Shown: in pieces, positions 30,892 through 36,455 of the stretch
Numbering within the stretch: position 1 is the stretch's first letter
How the letters are laid out: every line of letters starts with the position of its first letter
Source: Diplocarpon mali
Taxonomy: Eukaryota; Ascomycota; Leotiomycetes; Helotiales; Drepanopezizaceae
Assembly: GCA_024741835.1 (NCBI GenBank)
Contig: JAENRP010000403.1
Location: 1 to 36,455, forward strand
Reading direction: 5' to 3'
DNA: 36,455 nt
The notes under the pieces: generated by a model
What the model was told of the DNA's origin: nothing
Databases searched by the model: none
What the model saw: only the letters and a program-made list of their open reading frames with translations
Made by a program: the position numbers and the translations under genes

Positions 30892-31198
30892 TATAATAAT
30901 ACAGAACCGCTAAAGTACGAGATCAAGTATAAGAGTAAGAAGTAGTATAAAAGGCGTATTCTATAGGTCTAATACAAAGGAAACGAAGAAGTTAAAGAGC
31001 CCTCCTTAGGGGAGAGCCCTTCTTCCTTATATATATAAGCAGCTTAAGGCTCTTTGTCCATTTATATAATATTATATAAGAATATCCTTTTGCACCTTTA
31101 GGGTCGATTTAAGATAATCCTATATTAAATCGAGATTGCAAAACCTTAAAACGCCATACTCCTAGGTAATTGCGCCAAGTAGAGGTGCAGCCGTTACA
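30892..31198 (-). repeat. 5' LTR of D2
   Basis: 307 bp, same length as the left LTR. It ends in GTTACA followed by the second CTTAT of the TSD. Confidence 0.92.
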
Positions 31199-31203
31199 CT
31201 TAT

Positions 31204-31740
31204 CAACCTCCTACTAGTGGCTAGCGCAAAGGCTCTGACTAGCCGCATTTAACTTAAGCGCGCTAGTCTTATAAAGCTCTGCTCTATAGCTAAGGCTATA
31301 GCAAGCCAGTTAAAGGGGATTTAGGCGATAGTTACTATAAGTTAAACTCGAATTAGTATCAAATCGATCGCTAACTTTCTAATAAGAGTATAGCGACCTT
31401 ATTAAGTCTTAGCTAGCAAGGTTAAAGCAATCCAGCCGAACTATACTAGGCCTTTTAAAGTCTATTACTACATTAGTAGAGCGGACTATTATAGTAGTAG
31501 AGTCTCTTATAAGAGAAGGAGGGCTTATAATAGCAAAGGTAGCGTTAGGCGCGGCGGCTAGTAGGGCAGCGCTAGTAGTAGCAAAAGGAGGTCAGGGTCG
31601 TTCTAGGCGAGGGCGTAGATAGGAGGCGAGCTCTAGCTCTAGAACGAAGTTGGAGCTTATCTCCTTAAGCGCAAAGGAGGAGGGGTCGGAGGAGTTATAA
31701 GAGGAGGGCAGTAGGCCTAGTATTATTATTTTTATATTTT
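31204..31740 (+). pseudogene. Antisense accessory frame of D1, 3' part
   Basis: Continues the D1 plus-strand frame beyond D2: INLLLVASAKALTSRI, ASLIKLCSIAKAIASQLKG, VQRPYQVLASKVKAI*PNY and a Gly/Ser/Arg-rich tail (QGSASSSKRRSGSF). D1 is two bases shorter than D2 near 31699, so the frame end differs between copies. Confidence 0.6.
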
Positions 31741-31783
31741 TATTATTTTTCTCTTTTTTTTTTTTTTATTTATATTTTTAGAT

Positions 31784-32347
31784 TTATTTACTAACCCATT
31801 TTATATTTGGCCTATTATCTTCTAAGTGACTATAATCCTTTATACCGCTTTCCTAAGCCTTTAGCTAAGCTTATAGGTTCTAAGGTAGTCTTAGCTTTAT
31901 AGGATTAGCTTAATAAAAGTCGCGAATCTTATATAAGGATCTTATAAAATTTAAGGTATAATACTAATTTAAATTAAGGTTATAACTAATCTATTTGACC
32001 TAATACTCTAGTTTTCCTTAAGATAGGCGTATATTTAATATCTTAGATACTTTATACTCTTTTTACTTAGCAATCTTTTCTATAATAGGCTAGGGTTATT
32101 CCTAACTTAGCAAAGGGTTCTGCGGATCTTTGAATAATAGCTTTAGCGTAAAGATATTATATATTATAAAACCTATAGGCAGCTTGATCTAATATAAATT
32201 GCCTACCTTCTTAAGAACTTTAAAAGGGCTATCCTATTAATTGGCTAGTTTCCTATTAGGATAGTAGTTCTTAAGATTTTTTATTAAAAGGTAGACTATA
32301 TCTTTAGGTTTCTAATCAATCTCTCTTTAGTGTTAATTTATAGACTT
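31784..32347 (-). pseudogene. D1 Pol C-terminus with chromodomain, truncated by A2
   Basis: Minus strand. It matches D2 25263-25820 and covers the integrase tail and chromodomain. It stops at 32347, where the A2 LTR begins; the last host bases are GACTT (32343-32347), the expected TSD of A2. The remaining D1 pol would lie past the window end. Confidence 0.8.
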
Positions 32348-32542
32348 TATTGAGCTTAAGTAAGTCGGCGCAATAAGTATAGGAAACTTCTAAAGGTCGA
32401 TGGTCGATATATTAGTAAGAGTTAGGAAAGGAAGGTTACCCCTTTCTTACCTATAGCTATATATGTATTAATATCCTATTGATTAAGCAGTAGGGTTATA
32501 TGATAATATATTAGAGTAATCGCTATATTACCTATCTTAATA
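32348..32542 (-). repeat. 3' LTR of A2
   Basis: 195 bp reverse complement of the A1 LTRs, from TATTGAGCTTAAG to CCTATCTTAATA. The purine tract (minus strand TAAGTAAGGG) abuts it. Confidence 0.92.
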
Positions 32543-32859
32543 CCCTTACTTAGACCTTACTCTAATTGACCTATAATTAGGAAAATAATAACTATCCTTT
32601 TGCGCTAATCTAACTCTTAGGTATCTCTTTAAATTAAAAATAATCAATTAATAGTAACCTCTATTGAAATTACTAATCCTACTTATAAGGCAGGACTAAG
32701 AGTTAAATTTCCAAAAGCGTTCTTTTATAAGACTATATAACTTGACTCGCGGTCTAGGCTTAGGAGTCGATTTAAAAAAAAACTTTACTCTATAAGACTA
32801 TATAACCTAACTCGCAAGGCGGGCCCAGGAGTTATCCTTAAGCCTGCTAAGCCTTTACT

Positions 32860-35800
32860 ATCTTCTATAACCCTAGTATATCTTTAAACGCTTTGAACTT
32901 TATAACCGTCTTTAATGGCTTTATAAATCCATTTACTACTATTCGATCGATTAGGATATAGGTAATCGATAACTTATTCTTTATAATAAGGTTTTAGATA
33001 AAGTAGTAGGTAATATTAATATATTTCAATCGCTTATATAAGTATGGATTCTTTATAAGTATAATTGCCCTTATATTATTTGCTTAAAGATTAATACAGT
33101 TCCTATCTTATCTAATATACTTAGCAAAACCTATATCTTTTAGAACTTAGGCGATTTATAATCCTTACTTGCAATTTGATAATATCGATATATATTTAGC
33201 CTTAATGCTTGCGGTAGCTATTGATTTCTACTTCCTACTTCCTTATAATATAAGTCTGCTATATAGTATTGCTACGCTTTTAAATATACTTTTCTAACCT
33301 TTTATATTTGCCTAGTTGGAATTGGTATATACTTTAAACTTTGCGCTTATATATTTTATTAATTTGTATCTTACCTTTTATATGATTATCGATTGAAGGT
33401 ACCTTTTAAGTCGCTTGACTGCATTCTTATATCAAATCGTTAGATCCTTTAGGTTCTGACTAAGTTGCCTAATAATAAAGGCGATATCTAGTCTTATATA
33501 TACTATAGTATATATAATCGCTCTAATATCCTATTAGTACTTCTTTAGATCTCCTCTTTACTTATTTTCATTAATAGGCTCCAACTTATTATACTTTCCT
33601 TTAATTGGAGTACGCTTTAGCTTAAAGTTAGGAGTATAAGTAGAGAGTCCTATTTGGTTTAGGATCTTCTTAATATATTGCTCTTAATCTAATTAGAGTT
33701 CTCGAGTGGAGCGGTTCCTTATGACGCAGATGCCGAGGATCTTATAAATTCCCCTTAGATCCTTAGTATTAAAACGTTTCCGAATTATTATAAAGAACCA
33801 ATCTAATTAAGTAGTTGTTTTTATAGCTATAGTAATATCGTCGATATATAGTAGTAACTTGATTCTACGCTTAGTATAGGTAAATAGATAAGGGTTAGCT
33901 AGGCTTTAAACGAATTCTATTTCTACTAGAGTAGAGCTATATAAGAGGTTCTAATTATAAGCTGATTGTTTAAGCCTGTAAATACTGCAAAGTATATAGA
34001 GAGAGTGGCTAGCGCATATAAGAACACTATTAGGTTAAGAGAGAAAAATCCGTTCCTTTATAATCGCTTTAGTAAATGCATTTTTAATATCGTACTATTT
34101 ATATTCAAGGTCCTTAGCTGCTACTATTGCTATAAATATATAAAGGGTATCTATGTGAACTATCGGCGCAAATGTATTAAAGTAGTCTTCTCCATACTAT
34201 TAAGAGAAGCCCTTAGCTATAAGCCTTGCCTTATAATATTCTAAGGTCCTATCTATATATATCTTGATTATAAAGACCCACTTTATTAATACTAGGTTTA
34301 TATCCTTTAGCATTAGTTCCTTTATCTATATGCTATTTGCAATAAGAGAGCTTATTTCCTCTTAGATTGCCTTATTCTATACTATTCTATTCTTTAAGTT
34401 GTTAATAGCTTTGTCGTACGTCTTTAGAAGAGAGATTTTCATTATCTCCCTAGCGGCTAGGAACGCATTATCTTTATTAAAGCTCTATTAAAGTTTAAGC
34501 TTATAGATCCTATATACTATTATAGCCTAGATACGCTTAGACTCGCGTTTGTCTAAGGTATCTTTTAGTTCTAAGTTTTTATTCCTTTTTAAAGATATAA
34601 GTTTAGCTATAGGTTCTATAGGCTTATCATCTAAGGAACCGCTTTCTAGTAATAAAGGCTTATTATTACTTATACCTATTTCAGGAATATCCTTTACCTT
34701 AGGTGCTTTAATTAAAGGGATAATAATATCGAAGTTATTTTATACTTTAGGTAGTTTGCAAATAATAGGAATAGTCTATTCGGCCTTTAGGCGATTAGCA
34801 AGTCGTCGATCAGCGGATACGCTTAATATGCCTAAGCTAAAAGAAAGGGGTTATTAGTTCAACTTAATAGTATTACCGTTAAGTAGTATACCTTGCGAAT
34901 CTTTAAGTATATAGAGCTTTAAGGATAGCTCTCTCTTATTTTGAGATTCGTCGAACTCAACTACTAAGGATATAATTACTCACCTTAGATCTAGCGCATA
35001 TACTATCTATTGCTTTATTATCTATTTAATATACTTAATAAATATATATTCTCTACTTTAGTTTATTAGCTTCTTACTCTTTATACCCGCGGGCTAGGAC
35101 TTCGGGCTAATATAAGAGTAGTAGACGCTTCTAAAGACGCAGATATAGTCTAGGCTTAGTTTCTATTCGAAATATGCCTTATATAGCAATATTCGAGTGC
35201 TATTAACTATTAATCCATTACCTATTCTATTTCGCAAGTATGCATTTGCTTTAACCGCAAGGTCTTAGAATTCCAATAGTAGGTTAGTATCTTATAGTAA
35301 AGCGCAATAGTCAGTATCTACTTACTAAATGCTTTGCTTAGCGATGCTATTCTAATAGGAACCTTTGTATATTATAGTTAGTTTATAATAAACTCTTTAT
35401 TTTGCCTATTCGTTAAGCTTTACCTTAATCTCTAATGCATTATTAGACTTAATAGCTATAAGCTTTAACTAGGTCTAGCGTTCCTCTATTACTTTCTAAG
35501 TTTCCAGCTTTTCTATAAGCTTAGATTTAGTTTTAGCGCAAATAGTCTATATCTATTAAATGGAATTATCTACTATTTAAGAAAACCAATTATTTCCTTT
35601 AATCAAGGTTATAAATGGTCTAGCAGTATCGATAGATATTAGCGCAAGTATCGAATCTTTCTATAGACTAAGCTTAATTCGCGTCCAATTTTAAAGTTTT
35701 ATTAGCTTGCAAATTCGGTATACTAAGCGATCCTTTGGTACTTAGATCTTCTATTTTAAGATTAAGACCTTATGCAAGCCTCTTAATTTCTCTAGCCTTA

Positions 35801-35930
35801 AATGTGCGAATCTTTTATATATTAGCTAATACCTTAATAGGCTTTCGGCTTTTAATAGCTTTAGTAGCCTATCGTCAGTCGATACTTTATTATTAGCAAT
35901 TAGAAAGGACTAGTAATAGTAGTTTAAAGT
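32860..35930 (-). pseudogene. A2 integrase, reverse transcriptase and RNase H (degraded)
   Basis: Minus-strand counterpart of A1 ~9570-12630. RNase H lies at ~33180-33330, the catalytic YIDD of reverse transcriptase at 33848-33837 (both Asp kept, as in A1), and integrase at ~34900-35900. Stops and frameshifts differ in detail from A1. Plus-strand open stretches at 33966-34244 and 34549-34857 are antisense shadows. Confidence 0.78.
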
Positions 35931-35944
35931 TTTACTATTTTCTA

Positions 35945-36335
35945 ATTGTAAGCCCGGCTTAGGAGTCGTTTTTAATAAAACCGCAAGATCTACTTGCAGT
36001 CTTAGCTTAAGAGTCGATTTCCTAGAAATAGCAAGATCTACTTGCAGTCCTAGCCTAAGAGTTATTATTAGCAAATTTGTAGAATTTACTTATAGTCTTA
36101 GCCTAAGAGTCATTTCTATTAAATTCACTTATAATCCTAGCTTAGGAGTCATCTTTAAAGATACTTTACAATCCACCTATAGTCTTGGCTTAAGAGTTAT
36201 TTTCGCGAATTTTACTCGCAATCCTAGCTTAGGAGTCTATCTATTCTCCTTATCCTCGCTTAATTGTATTAGGGCAAAGAGTGCACTTTCCTTAAAGGAA
36301 CCTATTTATAAGTCTAGCCTAAGAGTCAATTTCTA
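35945..36335 (-). repeat. In-frame mini-repeat array of A2 (8 units)
   Basis: Eight units; the final T of each GAGT lies at 35966, 36014, 36062, 36110, 36149, 36197, 36236 and 36326. Spacings are 48, 48, 48, 39, 48, 39 and 90 bp. Relative to A1 one 39+48 pair is missing, a difference of 87 bp or 29 codons. Units read as in A1 on the minus strand. Confidence 0.9.
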
Positions 36336-36455
36336 TAATATCACCTTTAAGATAATATAAAGTCTATCTTTGATTTTAGCCTTAAAGATCACTTTATAAT
36401 TATTATTTATAAATTATATAAATTGATTATTAAAAACTCTTATATAATTCAACTT

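Larger units (their letters stand above)
23660..31198 (-). mobile_element. Ty3/Gypsy chromovirus D2, complete, inserted in D1
   Basis: Two 307 bp LTRs (23660-23966 and 30892-31198), TSD CTTAT at 23655-23659 and 31199-31203. The minus-strand order gag, protease, reverse transcriptase, RNase H, integrase, chromodomain is Gypsy order, and the C-terminal chromodomain identifies a chromovirus. The polypurine tract beside the left LTR confirms the minus orientation. An additional plus-strand frame lies between pol and the 3' LTR. Degraded by RIP-type stops. Confidence 0.93.
22559..32347 (-). mobile_element. Ty3/Gypsy chromovirus D1, interrupted by D2 and A2
   Basis: D1 sequence is 22559-23659 plus 31204-32347, then it is cut by A2; the rest lies beyond the window. 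Its left LTR is followed on the inner side by a purine tract on the minus strand (CTCAAAGGGGGGGGGTAG then TGTAAC), which makes it the 3' LTR and the element minus-oriented. The host join reads GGTCCTTAT|CAACCTCC, matching D2 internal sequence at 24690. The left flank GGCCT (22554-22558) should be the TSD, but the right one is out of the window. Confidence 0.85.
32348..36455 (-). mobile_element. Ty1/Copia retrotransposon A2 (second copy of A, inverted, cut by window end)
   Basis: Reverse complement of A1 from its 3' LTR back to about A1 position 8953. The 195 bp LTR is at 32348-32542, and the window closes inside the Gag/protease region. The span is 4108 bp against about 4192 bp in A1; the difference is nearly all explained by two fewer mini-repeat units (87 bp). 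The target is D1 pol. Confidence 0.92.

Noticed and set aside
33966..34857. Plus-strand open frames of 92 and 102 codons in A2
   Set aside because: They are antisense to integrase/reverse transcriptase sequence of A2 and absent as open frames in A1.

Overview
The window is a chromosome end from a filamentous ascomycete (Pezizomycotina). The evidence is a CCCTAA (TTAGGG) telomere at base 1, genes with 50-53 bp GT-AG introns, and a large block of LTR retrotransposons whose stop codons look like repeat-induced point mutation (RIP: loss of CpA/TpG, gain of TpA). I cannot place it below subphylum.

Layout. 1-113 is the telomere. 139-339 is a possible 5'-truncated gene tail. Then come two intact genes, both reading away from the telomere: a copper amine oxidase with a C-terminal SKL peroxisomal signal (930-3138, three exons) and the Golgi tether subunit COG5 (3922-5271, no intron). 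From about 5.46 kb to the right edge the base composition falls sharply and no intact gene remains.

The AT-rich block is one nested stack of retrotransposons, which I resolved from LTR pairs and target-site duplications (TSDs). The outermost unit is a Ty1/Copia element 'B' (about 6.0 kb to 22558, and beyond the later insertions). Copia element 'A1' (6961-13144, TSD TAGTA) and Copia element 'C' (13359-20579, TSD CTTCG) sit inside its gag. Chromodomain Ty3/Gypsy element 'D1' (from 22559, minus strand) sits after its integrase. D1 is split by a complete second copy, 'D2' (23660-31198, TSD CTTAT), and by a minus-strand copy of A, 'A2' (32348 to the window end). Reading across each insertion rejoins the host element.

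The most unusual points are these. (1) Copia element C and Gypsy element D belong to different superfamilies, yet both carry an antisense reading frame between pol and the 3' LTR, and both frames share a similar five-cysteine spacing. (2) Element A carries a GC-rich mini-repeat whose period is always a multiple of three (39, 48 or 90 bp). Its copy number differs between A1 and A2 by 87 bp, so the array appears to be translated. The same unit with the same 48 bp period occurs inverted in element B. (3) The bases just after the 5' LTRs match anticodon stem-loops of tRNA-iMet (A, B) and apparently tRNA-Ile(AAU) (C), which implies half-tRNA priming. All retroelement genes are degraded. Family assignments rest on motif recognition by eye, without database searches.
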